A stretch of 16,044 nt of DNA from assembly GCA_937983475.1 (NCBI GenBank), contig CALJZV010000587.1, positions 1 to 16,044 of the forward strand, given 5' to 3'. The translations under genes were made by a program, and so were the position numbers. Below are positions 1-7,717 of this stretch, piece after piece. Under the pieces are notes generated by a model. The model did no database searches, was not told the origin of the DNA, and worked only from the letters and a program-made list of their open reading frames with translations. Numbering within the stretch: the first letter of the stretch is position 1; the number at the start of each line of letters is the position of its first letter. The DNA is from an uncultured Verrucomicrobiales bacterium. Its GTDB lineage: Bacteria; Verrucomicrobiota; Verrucomicrobiia; Limisphaerales; JACDHS01.

Positions 1-2
1 CG

Positions 3-125
3 ATCAAGAAGGCCGACATGGATAAACGCGAACGCGGCCTTTCCGCCATGCCCGACGGCCTGGGCGCGTTGATGTCCCAACGCGACCTGCGCGACCTGAT
101 CGAATACCTGGCCAGTTTGAAATAA
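3..125 (+). CDS. C-terminal end of a PVC-type haem-binding / cytochrome c-like protein (5' truncated by window)
   Basis: An open frame enters from the left edge and stops at TAA 123-125, leaving 40 residues. The tail contains SAMPDGLGALMSQRDLRDLI and ends EYLASLK. This resembles the end of the cytochrome c domain on large Planctomycetes/Verrucomicrobia membrane-bound dehydrogenase or haem-binding (CxxCH) proteins, where a Met in 'MPxGL' is the probable axial haem ligand and a closing 'LRDLIEYLASL' helix ends the domain. The CxxCH motif itself would lie upstream, outside the window, so the haem assignment rests on the tail alone. The protein is probably periplasmic. The next gene starts 30 nt downstream on the same strand, so co-transcription is possible. 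Confidence 0.65.
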   Translation: MKKADMDKRERGLSAMPDGLGALMSQRDLRDLIEYLASLK

Positions 126-155
126 ATATACGAGGCGAATGCGCCCCGCAAAAAA

Positions 156-986
156 ATGACGGCATCACTGATTTCCAAGCCTGTTTCGCGCCGGAATTTT
201 CTTCATTTAACCGCAGGCGCAGCGTTAAGCCTTGGACTTTGGCCGGGCCACCTGCGGGCCAAGGACAATGCCCTCGGCGGCTCCTTCCGCTTTGTGGTGC
301 TCAATGACACGCATTATTCCACCGAAAAATGCGGGCCGTGGTTTGAGCGCGTGGCTCAATCCATCCGCAGCATCAGGCCCAGGCCGGACTTTTGTTTTGT
401 CGTGGGCGATTTGGCTCAGGACGGAAAACAGGAGGAACTCGGGCCGATGCGCGACATGCTGCGCTCGCTTCGGATTAATTATCACGCGGTTTTGGGCAAC
501 CATGATTTCACCCCGGAGCATGAGCGGAAGGCCTGGGACCAGCTTTTTCCCAGGAGCATCAACTACCATTTCAACCATCGAGGCTGGCAGGTGATCGGGC
601 TGGATTCCTGCGAGGGCGCCCGATGGAGGGACACGCGCATTCAGCCCGGCACGCTTTCGTGGGTGGATGCAAAATTGCGCAAGCTCGACCGCGCCAAACC
701 GATGCTGCTGTTCACCCATTTTCCTTTGGGCGCAACGACACCGATGCGCCCCATGAACGCCGACGACCTGCTGGAGCGCTTCAGGGATTTCAACCTCGTA
801 GCCGTGTTCAACGGGCATCATCACGGCTTCACGGAACGCGCCTTTGGAAACGCGGTCATTACCACCAACAAATGCTGCGCCATCAGCCGCAATAACCACG
901 ATGGCACCAAGGAAAAGGGATATTTCCTCTGTGAAGCCGGCAATGGCGGTGTTCGCCGCCAGTTCATCGAGGTGAACCCGGCGTAG
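156..986 (+). CDS. Tat-exported calcineurin-like metallophosphoesterase
   Basis: A 276-residue protein with all the metal-binding motifs of the calcineurin-like phosphoesterase fold in order: D51-T-H53, G84-D85, G114-N-H-D117, T187-H188 and G220-H-H-H223. These would hold a two-metal site that hydrolyses phosphomono- or diesters. The substrate cannot be told from sequence. The N-terminus carries SRRNFL (11-16) followed by a hydrophobic stretch ending near HLRAKD, a typical Tat signal, so the folded enzyme is probably exported to the periplasm. ATG 156 is chosen because it puts the twin arginine at the usual distance. Only a weak GAGG lies about 20 nt upstream, so the ribosome site is poor. 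It follows the haem protein end by 30 nt and may share its transcript. Confidence 0.88.
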   Translation: MTASLISKPVSRRNFLHLTAGAALSLGLWPGHLRAKDNALGGSFRFVVLNDTHYSTEKCGPWFERVAQSIRSIRPRPDFCFVVGDLAQDGKQEELGPMRDMLRSLRINYHAVLGNHDFTPEHERKAWDQLFPRSINYHFNHRGWQVIGLDSCEGARWRDTRIQPGTLSWVDAKLRKLDRAKPMLLFTHFPLGATTPMRPMNADDLLERFRDFNLVAVFNGHHHGFTERAFGNAVITTNKCCAISRNNHDGTKEKGYFLCEAGNGGVRRQFIEVNPA

Positions 987-1377
987 CCCGCCCTCACAAT
1001 TTACCAAGGCCGCTTTATCCAGCCACGCGGATGGAATTTGGGCCGCCGATCGCCGGGAGGACGAGCTCCGCGAGTTCGACTTACGTATTACCATTCACCG
1101 GGGCAATGTTGCTTAAGTGCGATCATTTCGACAGGGGGAGACTGTTGATGGAAGAGGAGATTCCGGATCAGGGGTGAGGGATTTTTGCAATTCTGGAAGG
1201 AGCCGGGGCACGCTGCTTGGGCAGTATTTGTTCCGGATACAGAGTCCCTGTTTAAGTACCGATTCACAATTTTCGGCGATCAACCATTATTTGCCAACCG
1301 CTCAAGCACTCTCCGCGCGCCGGGGCGTGAGTTTCGGGGACAGTGGACTTGGGTGAAATCAACAAAATGGAGATACA
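987..1377. other. 391-nt gap between metallophosphoesterase and secreted protein
   Basis: No convincing gene. Two short frames cross it (from 1117 and from 1185) but they overlap each other, have no ribosome site and show no domain or signal sequence. The second half (about 1190-1377) is richer in A and T than the flanking genes and holds the only promoter-like pair I can see. No terminator hairpin with a T-run was found after the metallophosphoesterase. Confidence 0.6.
1263..1290 (+). promoter_or_regulatory. Possible sigma70-like promoter for the secreted protein gene
   Basis: TTCACA (1263-1268, 5 of 6 to TTGACA) and CATTAT (1285-1290, 4 of 6 to TATAAT) are separated by 16 nt. This would give a leader of roughly 80 nt before ATG 1378. 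It was found by eye only, and such pairs occur by chance in A/T-rich intergenic DNA. Confidence 0.25.
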
Positions 1378-2205
1378 ATGAACTTGAAAACATTCATATC
1401 GGGACTGCTCATAACAGGTATAACAGGTTTGTCCGCTCTCACGGCGTCAGCAACAATCATTAAAGCTCAAGTAAGAGTAGCCTGCCCCAACGACAGGACG
1501 GCTTATGGCATAGGTGTCAGCATCGAGGGCTCGATCACAGGCCAAACCATAACCGACGGCCTTGGGATTGCATATTTTCACCTTCCAGCCACCGGCAGAT
1601 ATACCGTCTGCGTGGATGAATCCACCCTCCCGCCTGGCGCCAAGCTCAATCCGAGCTGCAAAAATATCAGAGTGGTGGACGAGAACACTGTGTACGTTGA
1701 CTTCGAACTCACCGGGGAATTTTGTGACACGCCGCCTCGCCCAGGCCAATGCTGGATGACAGGCGGCGGAACTGTCGGAAAAAACAAGACGCCTGCCTAC
1801 TCATTTGGCGGCGTTGTGTATCCAGGTTGCAGTCCCAGAGCTGCTGAAGGCGGGAACTGGAATGTCATTGATCACGTCAACGGCCTCCATTTCCAAGGTC
1901 AGTCAATCGTCGTGGAGTCCTGCTCCGGCGACCCGACATCGTCTCCGAAGGTGAATGTTCGCATCATTGACTTCCATGGCACCGGCATTCTTAGCGGCGT
2001 CGGCGGAAACCCGCAAGAGACGGTGCCGGTCACGTTTGTCGGGCGCGCCATAGACAATCGCGAAGGAGGGGCTGGCTCAGACCAGTTGTACCTCAAAGTA
2101 ACCCTCGGCGCGGCCACTGTATTGCAAATCGGCGACAGCGCGGCTGCCCCTGCGACTCTCAGCACCGGCAACATCCAGATCCACACATCGAGCTGCGACA
2201 ATTAG
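1378..2205 (+). CDS. Secreted, Cys-rich two-domain protein of unknown function (Cna-B-like fold plus CWMTGGG domain)
   Basis: A 275-residue protein. Residues 1-25 are a Sec signal peptide with a likely cut after TASA. Residues about 31-115 look like a small beta-sandwich of the Cna-B / carboxypeptidase-regulatory kind (GxGIAYFxLPATGRYTVCVD). Residues about 123-275 form a second domain with QCWMTGGGTVG (124-134), FGG (143-145), GNWNVIDHVNGLHFQG (159-174) and a closing GNIQIHT (264-270). From memory these resemble a domain found in secreted Actinobacteria and Chloroflexi proteins; I cannot name the family with certainty. There are eight cysteines (36, 78, 94, 116, 125, 151, 182, 273), which suits disulfides outside the cytoplasm. 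Nothing enzymatic is recognised. ATG 1378 has a GGAG about 5 nt upstream. The gene stands alone, with a possible promoter before it and a strong terminator after it. Confidence 0.8.
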   Translation: MNLKTFISGLLITGITGLSALTASATIIKAQVRVACPNDRTAYGIGVSIEGSITGQTITDGLGIAYFHLPATGRYTVCVDESTLPPGAKLNPSCKNIRVVDENTVYVDFELTGEFCDTPPRPGQCWMTGGGTVGKNKTPAYSFGGVVYPGCSPRAAEGGNWNVIDHVNGLHFQGQSIVVESCSGDPTSSPKVNVRIIDFHGTGILSGVGGNPQETVPVTFVGRAIDNREGGAGSDQLYLKVTLGAATVLQIGDSAAAPATLSTGNIQIHTSSCDN

Positions 2206-2232
2206 CCGGGCATTTTGGGTCCCTGACTTAAC

Positions 2233-2267
2233 AGCCGCGAGCCTGCACGAAGGCTCGCGGCTTTTTT
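2233..2267 (+). terminator. Intrinsic terminator with perfect 12-bp stem
   Basis: AGCCGCGAGCCT (2233-2244) and AGGCTCGCGGCT (2251-2262) are exact reverse complements around a 6-nt loop GCACGA. The last stem T opens a run of six T (2262-2267). It sits 27 nt after the stop of the secreted protein and ends that transcript. It also argues against an upstream TTG start at 2266 for the following sulfatase. Confidence 0.92.
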
Positions 2268-2340
2268 GCGCAATTTGCCCACGAGGTTGAATCGCACCCC
2301 TTCGCTTGACGCTCCTTTTCTGGGCAAGCAGTCTCACTCC

Positions 2341-3720
2341 ATGAACCTGATTCGGCGCGCGCTTTGCCGCTATATTTTCTGCGCAGTCGCGGTGTTTAAT
2401 TTTCTAGGAGCTTGTTGGCAGGCCTTGGCCGATGCCCGCCCCAATGTGGTTCTATTCGTTGCGGATGACCTGGGCTACGGCGAACTCAACTGCCAGGGCA
2501 ACCCGGAAATTCCCACGCCGCACATTGATTCGATTGCGCGGAATGGCGTCCGCTTCTCGCAAGGCTACGTCAGTTCGCCCTATTGCAGTCCCTCGCGCGC
2601 CGGGATGTTGACCGGGCGGTATCAGACACGGTTCGGCCACGAATTGAATGTCACAGGCGCGCGCAATCTGGATCCAAGGATCGGACTGCCGCTTTCAGAA
2701 AAAACGCTGCCCGACCACTTGAAGGCGGCCGGTTACGCGACGGCGCTCATCGGCAAGTGGCACCTGGGCGGCACCGAGCCATTTCATCCGCAGCGGCGCG
2801 GTTTTGACGAGTTTTACGGATTCCTGCACGAGGGCCACACCTTCGCGCCGCCGTGGTATCCGGGGCTCATTTCGCACCTGCGAACCAACGAGCCGCCCTA
2901 CGACGCGGAGAATCCGGTGCTGCGCGGCACCAACGCGATCACCGAGCCGGTTTATTTCACGAAAGCCATCACGCGCGAGGCGATTTCATTTATTGAGCGG
3001 CAGGGCGAAAAGCCGTTCTTCCTGTATGTGCCCTACAGCGCGGTTCACAGCCCGATGCAGGCGACGCCCCTTTACTTCGACCGGTTTGCGCATATTGAAA
3101 ATGTCCATCGGCGCGTCTTTGCCGCCATGCTGTCGGCGATGGACGACAGCGTGGGAACCATTCTCGGCAAGTTGCGCGAACAGGGCCTTGAGGAGAATAC
3201 GCTGGTGTTTTTCATCAGCGACAACGGCGGGCCGACGGCGGAATTGACATCGAGCAACCGGCCATTGCGCGGCGGCAAGGGGCAGTTGTGGGAGGGCGGC
3301 ATTCGCGTGCCGTTCCTGATGCAGTGGAAGGGCCGGATTCCCGCCGGGCGCATTTACGAGCATCCGGTCATCGCGCTTGATATTGTCCCGACGGCGCTGG
3401 CCGCTGCGGGAGTACCTGGTTTGGAGAAAATATACTGGGACGGCGTCAATCTGCTGCCCTTTCTCAAGGGCGAGGTTTCCGGCGCGCCGCACGAAACGCT
3501 TTTCTGGCGCTATGGTTCCAACCTGGCGTTGCGCCACGGCAACTGGAAACTGGTCCGCCAACAGGAACGCAAGGCGAAGCCCGTGGATTTTCAACTCTTC
3601 GACCTCGCCGTCGACCCGGAGGAAAGGAACAACCTGGCGGCGCAAAAGCCCGAACTGTTGAAGGAGCTCATGTCTCGCGCGGAGGAAATCAGCAGCCGGA
3701 TGGCGACGCCCCTGTGGTGA
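2341..3720 (+). CDS. Secreted arylsulfatase-type sulfatase (S1 family, Cys-type)
   Basis: A 459-residue sulfatase of the alkaline-phosphatase fold that hydrolyses sulfate esters. Metal-site residues D42-D43 lie in VADDLGYG. The active-site motif C82-S-P-S-R86 with AGMLTG predicts conversion of Cys82 to formylglycine by a maturase. GKWHLGG (138-144), SDNGG (293-297) and K313 in the GGKGQLWEGG loop complete the pocket. The frame extends upstream to a TTG at 2266, but that lies inside the terminator; ATG 2341 gives a proper export signal (RR, hydrophobic core, cut near ALADA). FLGAC (21-25) also fits a loose lipobox, so it may be a lipoprotein. There is no good Shine-Dalgarno. The substrate is unknown; sulfated polysaccharide is likely. 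It ends in a C-terminal subdomain of the usual length. Confidence 0.93.
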   Translation: MNLIRRALCRYIFCAVAVFNFLGACWQALADARPNVVLFVADDLGYGELNCQGNPEIPTPHIDSIARNGVRFSQGYVSSPYCSPSRAGMLTGRYQTRFGHELNVTGARNLDPRIGLPLSEKTLPDHLKAAGYATALIGKWHLGGTEPFHPQRRGFDEFYGFLHEGHTFAPPWYPGLISHLRTNEPPYDAENPVLRGTNAITEPVYFTKAITREAISFIERQGEKPFFLYVPYSAVHSPMQATPLYFDRFAHIENVHRRVFAAMLSAMDDSVGTILGKLREQGLEENTLVFFISDNGGPTAELTSSNRPLRGGKGQLWEGGIRVPFLMQWKGRIPAGRIYEHPVIALDIVPTALAAAGVPGLEKIYWDGVNLLPFLKGEVSGAPHETLFWRYGSNLALRHGNWKLVRQQERKAKPVDFQLFDLAVDPEERNNLAAQKPELLKELMSRAEEISSRMATPLW

Positions 3721-3776
3721 AAGGGGTGTGATTGTTTCTGGATGATCTGACGCGTACCGGGTTTCACAAAGCGAGC

Positions 3777-3843
3777 GCCTCCTCTCCCCGGCCCTCTCCT
3801 CGAAAAATGGAGGAGAGGGTGGCCGAAGGCCGGGAGAGGAGGC
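3777..3843. repeat. Imperfect long inverted repeat (CTCTCC-rich intergenic hairpin element)
   Basis: The left arm 3777-3801 (GCCTCCTCTCC then CCGGCCCTCTCCTC) pairs with the right arm 3810-3843 (GAGGAGAGGG, then GGCCGGGAGAGGAGGC), with an extra TGGCCGAA-type bulge in the right arm and a loop of about 8 nt. Its composition and layout match CTCTCC-type palindromic intergenic repeats that recur in many large genomes. It lies between the two sulfatase genes, where it could form a strong RNA hairpin, though no T-run follows. Only one copy is in the window, so its dispersed nature is inferred. The rest of the 3721-3989 gap shows nothing else. Confidence 0.7.
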
Positions 3844-3989
3844 CACACCGGTTGCGAGGTTTGGCTGCGCAAACTCATTTCCGAAGAAAATAAATCACCC
3901 GCTTCAAATCACACCCTGGTGAAAGAAAGGGTAATCGGGATTTTTAGTTGGCTGAGAGGCGCGGCGTTCTTACTCTCCTGCCCACCATA

Positions 3990-5585
3990 ATGAAACCAAC
4001 TGGCCTACCTTCATCAATCCTGCGCTTGGCAACCGCGATGTTGGCGATCGTGCCCGTGCTTTCCTTCGGAGCCGATGTTCAACTGGAAAAGATTCCCGGA
4101 GCCAAGCCGCGCAACATCATTTTTATCCTGTCCGACGACCATCGTTACGACGCGATGGGCTTCATGGGACATCCGTTCCTGGAAACACCCAACATGGATT
4201 CCATCGCGCGGAACGGGGTTCATTTGAAGAACGCGTTCGTCACCACCTCGCTCTGTTCACCAAGCCGGGCCTCCATTCTCACCGGGCAGTACGCCCACAA
4301 GCATCGCGTGGTGGACAACAACAACCCGATTCCCAAGGGCACCGTTTTCTTTTCCCAATACCTGAAGGCGGCCGGTTACGAGACGGCTTTTTTTGGCAAA
4401 TGGCACATGGGCGGCGAGAAGGACGATCCCCAGCCGGGCTTTGACCGGTGGGTGAGCTTTCGCGGCCAGGGCCATTACCTTCCGGCTCAGGCCGGCCTGA
4501 ATGTCGATGGCCAGCGCGTGCCGCAAAAAGGCTATATCACCGACGAGTTGACGGACTACGCTTTGGACTGGCTTCGCTCCCGCAGACTTGAAAAGCCGTT
4601 CATGGTTTACCTGTCGCACAAGGCCGTTCACGGCGACTTCATCCCCGCCGAGCGCCACAAGGGCCGCTACAAGGACAAGAAATTCACGCCGCCAAAATCC
4701 ATGGCGGATGTTCCGGAAAATTATGAAGGCAAGCCGATGTGGTTGAAAAACCAGCGCAACAGTTGGCATGGCGTGGATTTTTCCTATCACGGCCGGCTCA
4801 ACGACATCTCCGAGTTTTACATCAGCTATTGCGAATCGCTGCTGGCGGTGGATGAAAGCATAGGCCGTGTCTTCGACTTTTTGCGGGAGAAGAATTTATT
4901 GGATTCGACCCTTGTCATTTACATGGGCGACAACGGCTTTCACTTTGGCGAAAAGGGACTGATCGACAAGCGCGTGGCCTACGAGGAATCCATGCGCGTG
5001 CCGATGATTATGCAGTGCCCGGAACTGTTCAAGGGCGGCACGGTTGTCGAGCAGATGGTGGCAAATCTGGACATCGCCCCCACGGTGCTGGAGGCCGCCG
5101 GCCTGAAGACACCGGCCCACATGGACGGCGGGAGCCTCCTGTCGCTCGCCCAAGGGAAGGCAGTTCCCTGGAGGGAGACGTTGCTTTATGAATACTACTG
5201 GGAACGGAATTTTCCCCAGACACCGACCATGCACGCGCTGCGGACGGACAACTTCAAATACATTCGCTACCAGGGGTTGTGGGACATTGACGAGCTTTAC
5301 GACATCAAGAATGACCCCGATGAAACCAAAAACCTCATCTTCAGCCCGGAGCATAAGGAACTGGCGACGAAAATGAACCGGCAGCTTTTCGATGTGCTGG
5401 CGGCCACGGAGGGAATGTACATCCCGCTCAACCCCGACCGCGGCGGCATGAACAATCTGCGGCGCGAAGGCGGCTCCAGGCCCGCGGACTTCCCGCCGCA
5501 GTTGATGCGGCCCGATCCGGTTTCAGCCAAACCCGACCAGCCCAGGGTTGAATTGAACCCGAATAGACCCGGCAAGGCGAAATAG
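3990..5585 (+). CDS. Secreted sulfatase, second and divergent paralogue
   Basis: A 531-residue sulfatase. D49-D50 in LSDDHRYD and the motif C89-S-P-S-R93 (ASILTG) form the metal and formylglycine site. GKWHMGG (136-142) and GDNGFHFGEKGLIDKR (313-328) followed by YEES give the rest of the pocket. This last pattern, with a long insert at 215-265, resembles the N-acetylglucosamine-6-sulfatase / iduronate-sulfatase-like branch more than sulfatase 1 does; the exact substrate is unproven. The frame opens at TTG 3948, but ATG 3990 begins a clean Sec signal (LRLATAMLAIVPVLSFGADV), so 3990 is preferred. The C-terminal portion (about 415-531) has a DUF4976-like 'LRTDNFKYIRY..LYDIKNDPDETKNL' segment and a Pro-rich tail. 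The membrane protein gene follows after 33 nt. Confidence 0.93.
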   Translation: MKPTGLPSSILRLATAMLAIVPVLSFGADVQLEKIPGAKPRNIIFILSDDHRYDAMGFMGHPFLETPNMDSIARNGVHLKNAFVTTSLCSPSRASILTGQYAHKHRVVDNNNPIPKGTVFFSQYLKAAGYETAFFGKWHMGGEKDDPQPGFDRWVSFRGQGHYLPAQAGLNVDGQRVPQKGYITDELTDYALDWLRSRRLEKPFMVYLSHKAVHGDFIPAERHKGRYKDKKFTPPKSMADVPENYEGKPMWLKNQRNSWHGVDFSYHGRLNDISEFYISYCESLLAVDESIGRVFDFLREKNLLDSTLVIYMGDNGFHFGEKGLIDKRVAYEESMRVPMIMQCPELFKGGTVVEQMVANLDIAPTVLEAAGLKTPAHMDGGSLLSLAQGKAVPWRETLLYEYYWERNFPQTPTMHALRTDNFKYIRYQGLWDIDELYDIKNDPDETKNLIFSPEHKELATKMNRQLFDVLAATEGMYIPLNPDRGGMNNLRREGGSRPADFPPQLMRPDPVSAKPDQPRVELNPNRPGKAK

Positions 5586-5618
5586 CTCTTTATTTTCCAG
5601 GCATAAATCGGGCTGCAA

Positions 5619-6854
5619 ATGACCCTCGGCACTCTCATCCGGTTTCAATTTGGAAACAGAACGGCCATAACGGAGTTGGCTCGAAGCAAAGCCGCTCTGC
5701 CCGCTGGCGTCCTGCTTGTCCTGATGACCGCGGTAGCCCGCAGTTATGACCAGACACACATCCTCGAAAAGCCGTTGTTGTGGCTGTTCGGGCCTCTGCT
5801 TTTTTCGTTTGGATCGGCGTGTTTCATTTTCCTGCTGATTTATCCGGTGTTCATCCATCGGCGGCTGTTTGATCCGCATCCGGGGACCGGTGAACAGTTT
5901 GTGTCGTTTCTTGGACTGTTCTGGATGACTGCGCCGATTGGGTGGCTTTACGCCATTCCCGTGGAGCGTTTTTTAAATTCGTATCAAGCCGCGCAAGCCA
6001 ACCTGGCTTTGCTTGGCGTGGTGGCGCTGTGGCGGGTGTTGTTGCTGGCGCGGGTCTTCTCCGTAGTGCAGCAGGCCGCACTGTGGCGCACGTTGCTTTG
6101 GGTCCTCCTTCCGGCCTCCGTAGAGGTGCTGGGCCTTTACATTTTTGGCGGAGCCTTCGCCAAGGCGGTCATGGCCGGCATGGGCGGCATGAGAAATTCG
6201 CCCGAAGAAGAGTTGCTGCTCCATGGATTGTACATCAGTGCCAATGCAGCTTTTTGGATTGGACTGGCCGCGTTGTTTCTCATTCCACTTTCTCGCAACG
6301 TCGGCAAACTGGAACCATTCCCAATCCGGGAAAAAAGCGGTGCTCCCTTGGCGGCGCTGGCAGTTTTGTCTGTCCTTTGGGCAGGCATCGCCATTTTTCC
6401 ACAACAGGAACTGCGGCGAAACGTCACCGTCGAGCAAATGATGGCCAACGGGCAATACAAGGAGGCGTTGAAGTTTTTATCGGCTCATCTGCCATCGGAC
6501 TTTGCACCCGCCAGAACTCTTCCGCCCAAGCCGTACGAACGAAAGATTTTTGATCAATTGCCGGAACTTTTTCTGGCAATGGACGGCAGCGAAGCGCCAT
6601 GGGTCCGACAGAGATATCTGGACTACATGGAAATAGTCCTCAGCCACCGCGTTTACTTCAATATCGAAGGCAATTTTGCCGGCATGATTGAAAGTCTTCA
6701 GGAAATGCCTGAAGGGCCGGCCTGGCTTCAAAAGAGCGGCACCGACTTGAATATTTTCTTCGAGAAACATTTGAACGCAACAAACCCGGCCATACCGAAG
6801 TTGGAGCAAATATTGAACAGCTTGGGCACAGTGACAAACCCGCCGGTTCAATGA
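5619..6854 (+). CDS. Conserved multipass membrane protein of unknown function
   Basis: A 411-residue protein with about seven hydrophobic helices near residues 27-44, 52-79, 95-113, 127-148, 157-180, 203-225 and 243-261. A soluble C-terminal part (262-411) follows, with a TPR-like helical hairpin (VEQMMANGQYKEALKFLSAH, 271-290). The N-terminal pattern (helix, then AVARSYDQTHILEKPLLWL, then long hydrophobic helix) recalls, from memory, an uncharacterised PVC membrane protein family with 'AREYDxEDLLHEPWHLL'. No catalytic or transport motif is recognised. ATG 5619 is 33 nt after sulfatase 2, so the two are probably co-transcribed. No clear Shine-Dalgarno. A role in the envelope or in handling the sulfatase is only a guess from position. 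Confidence 0.75.
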   Translation: MTLGTLIRFQFGNRTAITELARSKAALPAGVLLVLMTAVARSYDQTHILEKPLLWLFGPLLFSFGSACFIFLLIYPVFIHRRLFDPHPGTGEQFVSFLGLFWMTAPIGWLYAIPVERFLNSYQAAQANLALLGVVALWRVLLLARVFSVVQQAALWRTLLWVLLPASVEVLGLYIFGGAFAKAVMAGMGGMRNSPEEELLLHGLYISANAAFWIGLAALFLIPLSRNVGKLEPFPIREKSGAPLAALAVLSVLWAGIAIFPQQELRRNVTVEQMMANGQYKEALKFLSAHLPSDFAPARTLPPKPYERKIFDQLPELFLAMDGSEAPWVRQRYLDYMEIVLSHRVYFNIEGNFAGMIESLQEMPEGPAWLQKSGTDLNIFFEKHLNATNPAIPKLEQILNSLGTVTNPPVQ

Positions 6855-6923
6855 GGTGTTTTGACCGGCCAATATCTGATAAGCCCTCGATAACAAGGCG
6901 CGCCTTGGAAGCACCCGCCCGAA

Positions 6924-7703
6924 TCAGGAGGCACTGTCCCATGACTGGCGCAACAGGTCGCGGCTGTGGGCCAAAAACGATTTGTCCTCGGTGAACACCT
7001 CGAGCGTTATGGTGCCGTCATATCCGCGGCGCTTGAGCAGCTTGACGTAATGTTCCCATTTCATGGTGCCGCAGCCCAGCGGCAGGTGCAGGTCGGCGCT
7101 GCCTCCCTTGTTGTCATGCAAATGAACGTGCTTGAGCCGGTCCCCGAATGCCGCAATCAGTTCGTCGGCGGTGTTCTCCTCGGCCATCAGATTGCAGTGG
7201 CCAATATCCAGATGCAGCCCCAATTCCGGCAGGGAATCCAGCAACTGGGCCAGTTGAGCCGCATTGTTGAAGCGCCCTGGAATGTTTTCCATCATCAAAC
7301 CCACGCCGAGTTTGGCCGACAGCGGCAGCAGCTCCTCCAGGGATTGAAGATTTCTGGCCACGTGAAAATTTTCCGGGTGCAGCGGGGCGCGGCCGTCGGG
7401 ATGGATATTCATCCACTTTACCCCGATGGCAGCGAAAACCTCCAAACAACGGGCCAACTCCTCGACAGCAGCCCGGCGAATATTTTCAAACGGTGAGGCA
7501 ATTGGCAGGTAATACGCGGTATGCCCGACTGCCTCCAGACGGTGGCGCTCAAGCGCCTTGCGGATTTCTATCGGGTGGGCCTTCCAAGACGACGCCATCG
7601 GCGGCTCCAGGGTCAAATCAATAAACCCAAGACTCATTTCTGCCATCCATTCGATTTCAGCAATCAGATCCTCGGCGGGATGATTCATGGCGCCAATTAA
7701 CAT
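6924..7703 (-). CDS. Sugar phosphate isomerase/epimerase (xylose isomerase-like TIM barrel)
   Basis: A 259-residue TIM-barrel protein of the AP endonuclease 2 / sugar phosphate isomerase-epimerase superfamily. Candidate metal ligands and catalytic residues come in the usual order at strand ends: H61 (GHTAYYLP), H101 (NIHPDGR), E139 (MENIPG), D166 and H169 (LDIGHCNL), H192 to H196 (HVHLHDN), H206 and E235 (ITLEVF). It is likely cytoplasmic, with an unknown sugar or polyol substrate. The frame extends to 7781, but ATG 7703 has a strong AGGAGG (7708-7713 on +, read on -) with 4-nt spacing and begins at the natural first strand (MLIGAMNHPAEDL), so it is the start. It sits 14 nt behind the nucleotidyltransferase gene, in the same operon. 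Confidence 0.88.
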   Translation of the reverse strand: MLIGAMNHPAEDLIAEIEWMAEMSLGFIDLTLEPPMASSWKAHPIEIRKALERHRLEAVGHTAYYLPIASPFENIRRAAVEELARCLEVFAAIGVKWMNIHPDGRAPLHPENFHVARNLQSLEELLPLSAKLGVGLMMENIPGRFNNAAQLAQLLDSLPELGLHLDIGHCNLMAEENTADELIAAFGDRLKHVHLHDNKGGSADLHLPLGCGTMKWEHYVKLLKRRGYDGTITLEVFTEDKSFLAHSRDLLRQSWDSAS

Positions 7704-7707
7704 TTCT

Positions 7708-7713
7708 CCTCCT
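7708..7713 (-). promoter_or_regulatory. Strong Shine-Dalgarno AGGAGG fixing the isomerase start
   Basis: On the minus strand AAGGAGGAGAA precedes ATG 7703. It lies in the 14-nt gap between the two genes, immediately after the upstream stop codon. It rules out the longer start at 7781, which would overlap the upstream gene by more than 60 nt. Confidence 0.85.
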
Positions 7714-7717
7714 TGAG

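Noticed and set aside
225..1094. Long minus-strand frame (289 codons) opposite the metallophosphoesterase
   Set aside because: It mirrors a gene with all catalytic motifs intact, has no recognisable domain, and follows the usual antisense shadow of G/C-rich third positions.
1117..1463. Two overlapping short + frames in the gap before the secreted protein
   Set aside because: No start signals, no domains, overlap each other, and the second runs into the secreted protein gene in another frame.
2266..2340. Upstream TTG extension of sulfatase 1
   Set aside because: The TTG lies within the terminator T-run, and the extension would bury the signal peptide.
6894..6907. Perfect 14-bp palindrome CAAGGCGCGCCTTG in the gap between two convergent genes
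   Set aside because: It has no loop and no T-run on either side, so it is a poor terminator. It could be a protein site, but a single copy gives no support.
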